Source: Helicostylum pulchrum
Taxonomy: Eukaryota; Mucoromycota; Mucoromycetes; Mucorales; Mucoraceae
DNA: 64,000 nucleotides
Assembly: GCA_025677825.1 (NCBI GenBank)
Contig: JAIXMO010000020.1
Span: 248,001 to 312,000, forward strand
Direction of reading: 5' to 3'
The position numbers and the translations under genes were made by a program. A model generated the notes under the pieces. That model did not search any database. It was not told the DNA's origin and worked only from the letters and a program-made list of their open reading frames with translations. Position 1 is the stretch's first letter. Each line of letters begins with the position of its first letter. Shown here in pieces: positions 10,299-23,799 of this stretch.

Positions 10299-10985
10299 AC
10301 CCTCACACCACTTGTACTAATTAAATCAAAACTAATATGTTAATAAATATTTTGTATAATGTACCAATTGTATATTATACTCTTTCTCTTTCTATTTGGT
10401 CGAGACCCCCAATACCCGTTTTATTATTTTAGTTCAAGTTTCATATAAATGTAATTTTGATTTTACATGCGAAACCTGCAATCTTAGATTATATATATGC
10501 TGTAACACATTAGCCTAGAGGAGATACCACGAGAAGAAACGTATTGGAGTAACACGAGCCTAAAAAAAAAAGTTGATCAGCTCATTTGTTTGTAGATCAC
10601 TGGTAAAGTATATGTCGAATAAACTTATATTGTGCCTGCTTATATGTACGTGGTTTATAAGAAAAAAATAAAATAAGTTGTATTTATTATAAACCGATTG
10701 AATTATAGCATTTTTTTTAACAAGCGTTGGTATATAAGGTGACATGTGCAAGAGTAGACAGCACCGAAAAAAACCCCCCCACGGAATAGTTTTTTTGATA
10801 TATATTGCAATTTACTACCATGTCCGCCACACATATTTTTTTTTAAATTATCGTTTGTGTAAAGTTTTTTTGAGTTTAAATCAAAACGTTACTCCATTTG
10901 AAAACGTATAAAAGCGAAGCATCTTTACGACACTTTTTTTTAAAATTATTATCACCATCATCTCTCATTTGTATCAAAAATAAAA
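10299..10985. other. Intergenic region with TATA box for the CAP gene
   Basis: No coding frame or repeat of note was seen. A consensus TATA box (TATAAAAG, 10907-10914) lies 72 bases before the ATG of the CAP-domain gene. A pyrimidine-rich leader (TCACCATCATCTCTCATT) follows it, as is typical of strongly expressed fungal genes. The first part presumably holds the 3' end of the demethylase transcript. Confidence 0.6.
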
Positions 10986-11535
10986 ATGTTCGGTTCTACA
11001 CTCATTAAAATCTTCTCTGCTGTCGCTATTGCTCAAGCTGTATTAGCCGCCCCCTCCGCTACTACCAATGTTAAATCCTCTGCATTAACCAACCATAACA
11101 AGTACCGTAGCAAGCATCACGTTGCCGGTGTTCGTTGGAACCAAAAGTTAGCTAACCATGCCAAGAAAGTTAGTAAATCTTGTGTCTGGGGTCACAATGT
11201 CGTAAGTACACCATATAACATAATATGTAAATTTAAGCTAATATACATATATTATTTAGTTGAAAGGCACCGGCCAAAATATTGCTTACGGATACCCTTC
11301 AATGAAATCGGTTATCGATGCTTGGTACAACGAAGTCTCCGACTACAATTATAACTCTGGAAGTTCCTTTGGAGGTGTCACCGGTCACTTCACTCAAGTT
11401 GTTTGGAAAGGAACAACTGAAATTGGATGTGCTGCTACTTACTGTGATAACCTCGGTGGATTTTATTATGTCTGTGACTATAATCCTCCTGGAAACTATT
11501 ACGGAGAGTACACTGCCAATGTATTTAAGCCTTAG
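10986..11535 (+). CDS. Secreted CAP-domain (SCP/PR-1-like) protein
   Basis: Two exons (10986-11201 and 11260-11535) encode 163 residues. The N-terminus is a signal peptide (IKIFSAVAIAQAVLAAPS, cleavage probably after Ala near residue 22). The CAP fold shows its signatures. HNKYRSKHHVAGVRWNQKLA opens the domain. GHNV and GQNIAYG carry the first cavity residues. GHFTQVVWKGTTEIGCA is the CAP1 signature with its His and Glu-type pocket. YYVCDYNPPGNYYGEY is CAP2. Cysteines fit the usual disulfides. Fungal relatives (yeast Pry proteins) bind sterols and are secreted; some plant-associated fungi use them as effectors. The role here is inferred only from the fold. A TATA box at 10907 supports regulated or strong expression. 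Confidence 0.93.
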
Positions 11536-11894
11536 AAAACTTTTTTTTTAAAAATAAAGTATTGTATTATAAAAAAAAAAAGGAATTCTTTGTCAAGTAT
11601 TGACAGATTTAATTTGTAATTTATAATAATGAATTCTGTGAAAAAGACTATAGATAGTCTTTATGGCTGTATAATTAACATTGTTCTTTCTCTTTTTTTG
11701 CAGCAAAACTATCACAGACAAGATAGAAAGAACAATAAAATATATGTGTTGTGAATACGAGCCGAGTAACCTAAATTTATTATTTACCCTTTTTTTTTTC
11801 GCGTCCTTAAATTATTCAATTAAATTTGTTTTTTCCTTTTTTTTTTCTTTTCCCTTTTTTATTTTATAATAAGAGATCTACACAATACAAATAA
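11536..11894. other. Short intergenic region
   Basis: It contains A and T runs and one short inverted repeat around 11583-11640 (GAATTCT...GAATTCTG). No gene was recognised. It holds the 3' end of the CAP transcript and the promoter of the next gene. Confidence 0.5.
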
Positions 11895-13394
11895 ATGTCC
11901 TTCAAGTCTAAACAAAGAGCGAAACATGGCCATTTGTTTGGTGATGGTACGTAAGTAATTTTTTTTTGTTGTTATTTAGATGTGTAAGATGGTCCAAAAA
12001 GAAAAAGAAAAAACCGAGCTTCTTTCTTATTATTTTCTCTTTAAATAACAATGTATACAATAGACCCTTTAAATGCAACTCTAGTTTCTGCTTCAGATGA
12101 CCCACTTTTTTCACCTTCAAAGACCAGTCAAAGTAGCCGTACTAGTACACCCGACCCTTTATCACGTACCTCCAGCCCTACTCCTTCTTCTTCGTCACCA
12201 TTAGATGTAAACATCAATACACCCATCCGTCGTGCTGCAAAACCTACCACCACCGCAACCAACAACAGTATATTTGGAGATATTGATGTATCAAAGTTGT
12301 CAAGCAATGGTGTATATAATACCACGGGTACTAGAACCAACACTACGTTGCGTACCACGACATTGCGATCCAATAGACCATTAGAACAAGATGAAGAAGA
12401 TTTGTTTGGAGGTAGTGGTAGATTCAGAGCCAAAGTTCAAAGTAAAGCGACTCATGTTATCTCTAAAATAATTGAGCCAAGAGCCGAACCTACTCCAGTT
12501 ACTGAGCAAGCTGAGCCAGTTATACCTCATTATGCACCACCTGTAGTTGTAAGTACACCATCATCGCCACCCACTACTACTACGGGTGGAGAAGAAAAGT
12601 CATCATCTTCCTTTTTTGCATCTGCTAGTAGATTTTTTAAATCTTCTAGTCATGGTAACAGTACAAAGAATTCATCTGCAGCTTCATCTGTAAGTAATGT
12701 ATCTATTAAATCTGATACACCTGTTACCCCACCTTCTCGTCAACCTACTCCACCTGCTCGTCAAACACCACCTCAACAACAAAAGCAACCGAGAAAAATG
12801 GCTGCACCCCCATTACCACCCAGAAACATCCCAATTGAAAAAGAAGAAGAGGAAGAAGAAGAAGATTTGAGTTCACATCATGTGATTGAAGATGAAGCAA
12901 CACGAGCATTTGCCGATGATGTGATTTCATTCAAAGCAAATTATACACCCGATTATACCTCCTTATCCAATGAATTAAACGGTATGGATTCACTACGTAT
13001 TGACAATAAACGATTATTACCTTCAGCCAGTACACCTACTACTGTGCGAGCCGATGTAGATGACCCTTGGTTCGATAATAGTCGATTAGCTTTAACGGGT
13101 ACGATTGAACCGTCTGTTAGTTCGCCTCTGCATAAAGTATCTGTGCAAGACATTGAGCCTCAAAAACGTAGTGCGTTTGCAGATTTAATTAATAGTTGGA
13201 ATACAGGTCAAACCAAGTTTGAAAGTGTACAAGAGGAAGAAGACCATGAACAGTTCTTTAGTCATGTTGCTGCTGAGCAACGTGATATTGGGTTTGGTGG
13301 TATAACTAATGTAGAAGAAGAAGATGATGAAGACACAATGAAAACAAGTATTTCGGTTGTATGGGATAATGATGAAGAAAATCCTTGGAATTAA
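11895..13394 (+). CDS. Long, mostly disordered acidic Ser/Pro-rich protein, possible trafficking adaptor
   Basis: Two exons (11895-11946 and 12064-13394) join as a GAC codon and give 460 residues. The upstream ATG is preferred because it makes a smooth N-terminus (KHGHLFGDDPLNATL); a start inside the intron at 12051 would also be open. The protein is rich in Ser, Thr, Pro, Asp and Glu with no folded domain that I recognise. Short motifs recur: LFGDD, DDPLFSP, EEDLFGGSG, DDPWFDN, DIGFGGI and a final DEENPWN. Phe-Gly/Asp-Pro-Phe/Trp-type peptides of this kind bind clathrin-adaptor ear domains. A conserved-looking block near residues 370-400 (SAFADLINSWNTGQ) suggests a functional peptide. The trafficking role is an inference only. 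It is convergent with the bHLH gene, 102 bases from its end. Confidence 0.6.
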
Positions 13395-13496
13395 ATTTTT
13401 TATTTTTTTTTTAAAGCAGAAGTAATAATAAATAAATAATTATAAAAAAAAAAAGAAAGGGGGTTTTTTTTTTTTTTATATGTAATAGTTTTTTTT

Positions 13497-14639
13497 TTAG
13501 GACTTTTCTTGTCGATACATTAATAGTGTCTTTTCCAAATCTTCTACCCTTTGGTGATACGAATGAACTTCTTGTTGTAATTGACGAATATGGTCAACAG
13601 ATTTTTTTAAGATGGCTCCCTTATTAGGTTTATTGTTGGGTCCAATATTCGTGTTTTCTAAAACCGCTTCTGGCAATAAAGTACAAAGTTCCTGAATTCT
13701 ATCGTTTATATTATCCCTCCGCCTTCTCTCCACTATCAACTAGTTAGTTTTTTTTTACCAGCCCAAAATAATATATATATGTAAAAAAAAAAAAGATATT
13801 ACCAGCATTATGAGATTCTCTTCTACGTCTACGTTTTTCCATCATTAATTGCATACTATAAAAAAAAAAAGTTAGCACACAAAAATTAATTTATTATTTT
13901 CCCTTGCTTACTTCATTTGCACTGTGTAATCATCTTCAAAACTCCTGGCCATGTTAGTGGAATTATTTGCTGAACCAGTACTACCATTATCCAATGGTAC
14001 GTTATTTGCTGGATACCCATACTCGTACCCTATATTAGCTGGTGCCGACATGGCTAAAGACTGCGTAGAGTCCAGACTACTACCAGGAATAAATACAGGT
14101 TGATTGCCGTATAAAGAAGCCTCTTGTTGTTGCTGTTGCTGTTGCTGCTGTTGGTGCTGGTGCTGTTGGTTAGGATGATGGTTTCTGCCTTGTAAAGACT
14201 GTAAAGTAGTATCTGTTGCTGTAGAGGATCTTCTGTGAATATCCATAGGAATAGTATTCTATTAGATTACAGTTAGATATTTTTATGCTGCGTAAAAAAA
14301 AAAGTAGCCTTTTTTTACCAAACCGTTACTAGTGGAACTAAAAGAACTCTTGTGATCATATATAGTTTGATTGTTAAAGTCTTGGTCATCTTGGTACTCA
14401 TGAAGTGGAGAAGTAGCCGACATGTTTGCCATAATGTTTTGTGAAAACGAATCGTTAAATTCAACTTGGTCAGTGGGAGGAGACCTGTTATGAATACCAA
14501 ACTGCTGCTGCTGATGTTGTGAGATATGCTGAGCTTCAATATCGGTTAAAGGGTGATAAGGTTGTTGACCAGAAGCCATTAAATGATAGTTTGTTGGATT
14601 TCTTAGCCTTAGTGGTTGTGAAGTTTGTTGCTGTGACAT
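13497..14639 (-). CDS. bHLH-leucine zipper transcription factor, MiT/TFE-like
   Basis: Four exons on the minus strand (14639-14319, 14258-13912, 13855-13803, 13732-13497) encode 318 residues. The first 220 residues are Gln-rich (a long Gln run in exon 2). The C-terminus is a bHLH domain: basic region [18 protein letters not shown] with the His-Glu-Arg set that reads CACGTG-type E-boxes, helix 1 [11 protein letters not shown], a loop with [10 protein letters not shown], helix 2 [11 protein letters not shown], then a leucine-repeat helix. [19 protein letters not shown] closely resembles animal MITF/TFEB and some fungal homologues. Exon 3 is only 53 bases and encodes the basic tract. The last acceptor is the AG at 13734-13733, chosen because it restores AVERRRR. 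The nuclear role is clear; target genes are unknown. Confidence 0.9.
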
Positions 14640-15085
14640 GATTTTTTTATTTTAAAAAGATAAAAATAAAAAGAAAAAAAGAGAGAGAAAGGAAAATGGA
14701 GTACGAAATATATACAATATGTAAGAAATATACACACACACACACTTAATAATAGTTTTAAGAGTCGGTCCTTTTTTGTGTGTTGGATCCGTTGTTATCC
14801 CGCTATCTTTTCATTGGCAGTTATCAGGATCAAATTACGATCGAGTATTCTATTCTCTTGCATTACTTCTTTTTTTAGTTAAGATGCCGCATTTTCGTCC
14901 TTTATTTCAGTTTACAGCAAGTAAAATCAGCTAGTAAAAAAAGATCCAAAAAAAAAAAAAGCATTCTATCACATAATGATGTTGAAAGCTATATCTTCTT
15001 TTATTTTTTTAAAAAAAAAGCTTTGATAAAATAACATAATATGATCTTGAGTACAACAGGTCCGCCATTAGATTACATTCATCTA
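14640..15085. other. Intergenic region, promoter side of the bHLH gene
   Basis: It contains a purine-rich tract and a short (AC)n microsatellite near 14732-14745. A T-run followed by an A-run lies near 15003-15019. No gene or RNA was recognised. Confidence 0.5.
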
Positions 15086-16193
15086 TCATAATGTGCTACA
15101 TTTTAATTTTGGGCAGACAATTCTTGGTCCCCATTCTTCATAAGTATCAACAGCTTTTTTCTTTTTATTGAGAGCCTATTCAAATGACAATCTTCTGCCG
15201 TAATTTTCATTTATGCATCTTCGTGTATAGTTGACAGTATTTTCAATTTGTTTTTTATAATACAAAAGAGAGTTAAACACGTCTTCGGCTCTTTGACTGT
15301 CATTTCGGCTCAACGGAACACGCAACCTTTCGTTAATTCTGTATAGGATTATTGACTTGCTTATTTTTTTCGTTTTTCCTTTTGATAGAAGAGCTGGTAT
15401 TGCTAAGGTCCAGAATTTCTTGTTTTGGTAGTGCTATAAAGAAGGTTATAGTAAGCGTTTATACTGAAAGAGAAGATCAAATGTATTACATACGTGGCGG
15501 ATAAGCGTCTTAAATATTGAAAAAAAAAAATCGCTAATATTCTCATGTCAGAAAAAGTTTTAAAATATGTCAACAAAAAAACCTTTTTCTGAACCGGGCC
15601 CTTGTGAGCCACAGGATTCCTCTTGTCTTTTTTTTCTTTCGCAATTTACGTTCGTTATTTTTGTCGTTGAGTAACAAGCCAATACTCATCTAAAAAATGA
15701 AGTGTCCAAAACACTAATTAAAACGTTAACGCGTTAAACTCTTCCAAAATATTCATTTTAAAATAAAATTACCTGGAAATTGTCGCTGACATATTCATCG
15801 ATGATAAATTGTTTAACTTCCTCATCTACCAACTCGCAGACTTTTATCATTACTTTGTGGTCTTAGGTTAAAATCATAAGCTACTTAAAATAACATTAAA
15901 GCTTTGAAACTATCAGGTTCCTACTGATTACTTGGGTCTTAAACAGTGAGTATATTTATGGATCTTCACTGCCAGACGATCATTTCTTTGGCGCTGCAAT
16001 TTTACTGCGTTCAAAAAATCAGTACAAAATAATTATTTCCGTTTAAATAACTTACACATAAAATGTTCTTTGATAATCAAGATCTACTTTCTCAAAACTC
16101 TTTTGTAACTTGGTTCTTGACAGGGATACAAAGTAAAGTTGGCGGAAGACCAACAAGAAAATCGTTCGCCTCTTGACAGTCAGAAAACACCAT
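15086..16193 (-). pseudogene. Decayed spliced gene of unknown family
   Basis: On the minus strand a row of exon-like pieces is separated by intron-like GT...AG stretches. It starts at an ATG at 16193 (MVFSDCQEANDFLVGLPP, CIPVKNQVTKEF) and then hits a stop after a shift. Next come pieces with RLAVKIHKYTHCLRPK, then KVMIKVCELVDEEVKQF and IIDEYVSDNFQ followed by a good donor (GTAATT), then a KNNERKLRKKKKTRG stretch. The last piece has the acceptor TATAG and reads FWTLAIPALLSKGKTKK, ILYRINERLRVPLSRND and YTRRCINENYGRRLSFE. It is interrupted by one TAG and ends WGPRIVCPKLKCSTL with a TGA at 15086-15088. The open pieces look coding, but at least two lesions break them. I do not recognise the family; a domesticated or mobile-element origin is possible. 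Confidence 0.5.
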
Positions 16194-16978
16194 TTATGAT
16201 AGAGCTCTATTTGTGGTAAGCTCAAATCGCGTAAGGAAAAAAAGGCGTTCGTGGAACACCTGTTTCTTTTATATTTTAGAACAGTTTCTGCGCATTAAGA
16301 TATGCAAAAAAGTAGCACGCCGCACTTTTTTTTTTCTGAACGCGTAAATAGAATGTGTATCAAGACTTTCCCCGAGTACTTTGTTGAAAGTAAAAACAGC
16401 CAGCCTCAGCTTAAAGTATTTATCCTTGGCCACTCGCACCAAGCACTTTATTAAAGAGAACAGTGTCTATTTGCTGAGACACAACCATACCATTGGGAAA
16501 TAAACGAAGTACATAAATATAAAAAGGGAAAAAAAATATATGATAAAATACTCCCGCCAAAAGGTGGATCAATGATCGTAACGTATTTATACTACAATTT
16601 GTTTTACATGTACTCAATGAAACTTTAGTTAATCAATTTTATATGACCTTAAGTAATGGGCGGAAGCCGTCCGGTTACATTATTACACGCCAGGATTTTT
16701 TCCTTTTTATAGGAAGGAATTAGGAAGGAAAAATTGTTTATTATGTTTAGTAATTTTTCTTTTTACGTTTGTCCCAGATACCTTCCTTATATGACAATAT
16801 AGGTTAAAATTTGGCGGTTATTTGGGGGCTCTACTTTCAAACTATCTTTTAGATTATCGCTAATTAGCCGTTTGGGCGTTAAATATCACGTTACATTATC
16901 CGCATGTCCCGTGGCTATTTTTTCGACTGATAAATAAAAAAAAAGGAATTGCTTTCCAGTTCAACTAATTACTTTTTA

Positions 16979-17047
16979 ATGGAACGCTTACCTCGTGAAG
17001 TACTAGAAGAAGTTTTAAAAGGGTTCTCAACTTATTACGCGTTTTGA
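16979..17047 (+). pseudogene. Truncated F-box gene start
   Basis: The ATG at 16979 opens 22 codons before a TGA at 17045. The beginning (MERLPREVLEEVLKGF) matches the F-box N-terminus of the two larger pseudogenes (MSDLPAEVCRTIF and MCDLPPEIYKKIF) in position and pattern. The sequence after the stop shows no continuing F-box similarity. It lies 379 bases before the second broken F-box gene, on the same strand, and is probably the stump of a third family member. Confidence 0.5.
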
Positions 17048-17425
17048 AGTCGCAAGATCGTCCAAAACACTAAACAAAAAAATCAGGCTCGCTCCGCTAA
17101 AAACGGTGTACAGTATATGCTAAAAAAACGGTCCTTCCGCGCTAGCTCTAACATGTGAATTTTAGTTGCGTATTTTTTATTTAAAGTCTTTAAGAATAAA
17201 ATATAAAATCCAGTGACTATTTGAGTTTTTTTTTATTATTATTAAAGACTTTGTGCAAGTGATATACTTTTTCTGTATCACAAATAATGCCAGATGATTT
17301 TTTTTTAAAAGAAATACATCACTTTAAATATATCACAGAGAAATCAACTTATAAAAAGAAATGTCTATCATTTAAACCCATGTCTTTTCAACTCTTTCCA
17401 CTTTTTTTTACACTTTTTCAAAACT

Positions 17426-19268
17426 ATGTGTGACCTACCTCCAGAAATATACAAGAAAATATTTCAGTATTTAACGCAGAAACACCTTCAAACATGTTAC
17501 TTTGTTTGCAAGAGTTGGTACTCAGTAGCCATTCCATTGAAGAAGTGACACTACCAGATTCGAAAGTTGCTCTTGTGATATCTCATTTAGATGATTACAA
17601 TTATCGCCAATATTTCAGATATGGTCATCTTATCATGAAGTTAAAAATTAATAGCAGAATGGATTTTGTTTATCCGGTCTTTACAGATAAAAAAGACAAA
17701 GCTTTCAAATACCAGTATAAACTCAGTAAACCCAAACTATTAGCGTTACTGAGCCAGTTACCAAGTCTAAACGAGCTTGATATGATCGACACTAGTCATG
17801 TTAGGGACTATGTAGACTTTTTGTTAGATGCTAATATGAAACATATTAACAAGATTAATACCAAATATTCTTTCGTTCCTTTTGACGAAGACACCCCTTA
17901 TTACAAGTTTCGCGACTCTATCTCCTGTATGACTTTATACTACTGTGAAAGTTCAATTCTTTTTAATTCTCAACAAATAAATGCCTTCAATTCATTATCT
18001 CAGTTCAAGCGACTGACGCAGCTGGAATTCTATAATAAACATGATATCAATTTGACACCACTTCACGTACAAGATATTTGTCCTAATTTGAAACATCTTA
18101 AGTTTGCCAGTGATTACCCAATTTTTGAAACTGTCATGCTACATCTATTGGACAAAAACAGCAAGATCAATTTAAACTCTATCGCAAGCTTGAGTCATCT
18201 AGAGTTAAAGGTCCCATCTATATTATCTGTCTTTACAAGATACCTTGTAGATTATTTCCTCAATCAATTAATTATGATAACTATCAATATTCTTAGTCAA
18301 CGTTTTTTTAGTTGGATCGACGTTGTTGGAATGGAGCTTGCGTTAAAGCTTATGGAAAAAGTAGGTAAAGTTAAAGAAACATTTATTATCTTTGAACTGG
18401 GTGAACGATACGAAGTACAAGTCAATGATGAAACCAAAATGCCAAAATATTTTAAATTATCGAATGCGTTTAGGTGAACTCGAAGAACCTATTGTACAGC
18501 CATTTTATATGCACCAGGTGAAATAACAGCTATATGTTATTTTTTAAAATGCAATAGTGACGGTGATTTTTACATTACACACATTCTATACGACAATGAT
18601 TTTCATGGTCCTAATGTTGATTTGGATTTACCTGACAAGAACAGTTCCATTATTGGCCCTGAAATCTTCAACGGTTTGAAATTTGACTTTGAAAGTGAAT
18701 ACCGGGACGCTATATACCGATGTCTTGAATATTCTATTGTAAGTTGTCCCGAGCTTCAAAAATTTGATGTGAAGTGCAACACGAAGGTATAGCTTCCTCT
18801 CTTAGTTATAAACGAACAATAGACCAAACGTCCTCTGATCAGAAAAACCGTGGTATCAATATTTTAAAAATGTCAATTATTAATCCTGCACAATATTATT
18901 TTGATTTGGTAAAAACTCATTTGAAAGATACCAAGCTTATAATTTTAAGAACGTTACATTGGAGTCGCTTAAGAAATGATTCAGTTATAGACTTAACAGG
19001 TTTTACAAAACTGAAAAGTTTTACCTATTTGACTGGATACTCTGAATATGATCGCGATGATCGAGATAATGATGATGACCAAGGTAATGTTGATAATCAA
19101 AGTAATAATGTCGTCTTGCTAAAATATACTAATGGAGAAGAACAGTGTTACTATTTGGACGAAGAAAAGAGAAAAAATGCACAACTAGAATATAGTAAAA
19201 ACCCTACAATTCCGCCTCTTACTAGCAGCCAAAGTATTGAACCATTAGACCTAAAAAATAGTGAGTAG
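17426..19268 (+). pseudogene. Second F-box/LRR-type gene, broken by two frameshifts and one stop
   Basis: The ATG at 17426 starts an F-box (MCDLPPEIYKKIFQYL, CYFVCKSWYS). The frame ends in TGA at 17546-17548. The continuation lies in another frame that starts around 17531-17540 (EEVTLPDSKVAL) and is open to an in-frame TGA at 18475-18477. Reading on, the same frame stays open (TRRTYCTAILYAPG, DLPDKNSSIIGPEIF, SCPELQKFDV) to a TAG at 18787. A third frame then carries the C-terminus (INPAQYYFDLVKTHL, DLTGFTKLKSFTYL) to 19268. Matching blocks in the 1562-3579 pseudogene (YLPDKRISIIGFEIV, KCPNLDHFEV, LTGFASLQYFYFY) show that the two are paralogues with independent lesions. In its intact form it would be a roughly 610-residue SCF substrate receptor. 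Confidence 0.8.
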
Positions 19269-19896
19269 ATTAAATTAAAATCCGCTATCAATTGTTATAG
19301 GATTGAAGAGAGTACCTTACCACAAACAAAAGCTAACTACATAACAATAAAAGTAAGAACAATCACGACGAGAAGTTATCTTCCCAGCAGCACAAATATA
19401 GAAAGATGTTTTTTTACATCACAAAAGAATATTTTAACGTACACTCGTAAATGTTTAACATGAGAAATACAACCTAAAAAATTGGACGCACCCTCAGCAG
19501 AAGAGGTTAAGCAACGATCATATTATGTAATATTAGATTTTAAAGAAGTTGTAAGAGCAGTGTAACCATAATGTGAGAGGTAGCAGAACAAAGATAGGTT
19601 TAAACTGGGTTTTAATAATAATAGTTTGGGTAAACATAAATAAGGAATAAGTGTGACAACACAGAGTCTAACTCTTATCACTTAATAAAACTCAGTTTTA
19701 CATCTCTCTTTCCGCTAGAGAAGTGTCATGCAAAGGAATCTTTGCTATTATCTTTATACTAAAACGGAATTAAGAGAGCCGTCAAAGAAGCCGTTTATTA
19801 GAGAAGAAAAAAAGGACAAAACGGGGGGTTTTTTTTTTATTATTATTTACATTTTTCAAAAGAGAAAAAAAAAAAAAAAAAAAAAAAAACGCGTAT
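19269..19896. other. Intergenic region
   Basis: No coding frame of note was seen. A 27-base A-run lies just before 19890. It holds the 3' flanks of the F-box pseudogene and of the convergent TFIIA-gamma gene. Confidence 0.5.
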
Positions 19897-20370
19897 TTAT
19901 TGTTCTCCAGGTCTTTTAGCATTACAAGCGACAATTTTAACTTTATCAGCAGAAATGGTTTCTTGATCAAACTTAAAATTAGGATTTTCAATAATAAATG
20001 TCCAGACTTCATCACAGAAGCGATAAGTATGTAAATGACCCTATACAAAGAAAGAAAAATTTTCTTTTAATTTCTATCTTAAAAAATAAAATATACCTTT
20101 TATATATATACCTTGATGTTTGCTTTGTTTCTTACGAGTTGTGATAAAGCTTCAGAGATACTTCTGTCAAAGGTCATCAGTACTCGCATAGCTAATTGAG
20201 GATTGATGTGGCCACTTTGAATTAATTCATCCAAAGAATCCGTTAAAGCCATTCCGATACTACACTAAACCGTTTAATCTATCTTTTCTAAAATATCTCC
20301 CCTTTGTTAATGCTTTACTAGTGCTTTACCTAGAACGGCGGTATAACTCATAGAATGGAGTACTAGACAT
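19897..20370 (-). CDS. TOA2: Transcription initiation factor IIA small (gamma) subunit
   Basis: Three exons on the minus strand (20370-20330, 20259-20112, 20040-19897) encode 110 residues, the normal TFIIA-gamma length. Exon 1 is 41 bases ([13 protein letters not shown]). The split Ser codon leads into [13 protein letters not shown], the helical N-terminal half. The C-terminal beta half shows the family signature [16 protein letters not shown] and ends near [14 protein letters not shown]. The protein pairs with the large TFIIA subunit to stabilise TBP on TATA promoters in the nucleus. All three introns' splice sites are canonical and the frame closes exactly. The first exons are too short to stand out as open frames. 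The gene is divergent from RSP5 across about 530 bases. Confidence 0.95.
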
Positions 20371-20898
20371 TGTTTAAAAAGAAGCATGTTTTTCGAAAAA
20401 GTTGCTTTCCACTATTTATAGGGATGGCTTGGCGCAGCAATTCGGCCAATCACTGATGAAAGAGTGACGTACTTTTTTTTTTTTCTTTTTTTTTTTTTTT
20501 ATTGTTGTCGTTGTTATATGTACATGTTGTCGTTGTCGAACTTGCTTCAAGAAGGGGGGTTTCATTGTATTGAAATCAATTGAGCTCTTGTACGCTTTTA
20601 AAAAAAAAACCCCCATCTTTTTTTTTTCCAAGCAGATTAACCTTCCCTTTCCCAAAAAGAAAATCAAATTGGCCCGGAGTTTTGATACATGGTTTTTGAA
20701 TCACGAGGCGAGAAAAATAAAATAAACCGTTTTTGCTGAGCTACTTTTTCCCTTTTTTCCTTTTTATTTTTCTCTCCTATTCACACATAAAAAAGACAAC
20801 TTTTTTTTTAAGAAAAAAGAAATATTTATATATAATATACAGTTGAAGGTCTTTTTTTTTTCTTTTAACTCGCCAAGCAACACATTTAACTTTTCGTC
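20371..20898. promoter_or_regulatory. Bidirectional promoter region between TOA2 and RSP5
   Basis: This 528-base spacer lies between two divergent housekeeping genes. It contains long T and A runs and a pyrimidine-rich leader before RSP5. No clear TATA box or named operator was identified. Its role follows from gene layout only. Confidence 0.5.
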
Positions 20899-23601
<2,703 letters not shown>

Positions 23602-23799
23602 AGTTTTTTTTTCTCCTCTCTCTTTCTCCCTTATTATTATATAATTATCAAAAAAAATTCAACAAAACTTTTTTTTTTGTATTAAATAAAAAAAGCAGTT
23701 TTATTACCCAATGTATTATGTAGTTTTTGAAATGCAAAAAATGATTTTATTTATTAAAAGTGTACAATGATATAAAAGAAGGGTAGGGGGGGTATTATT

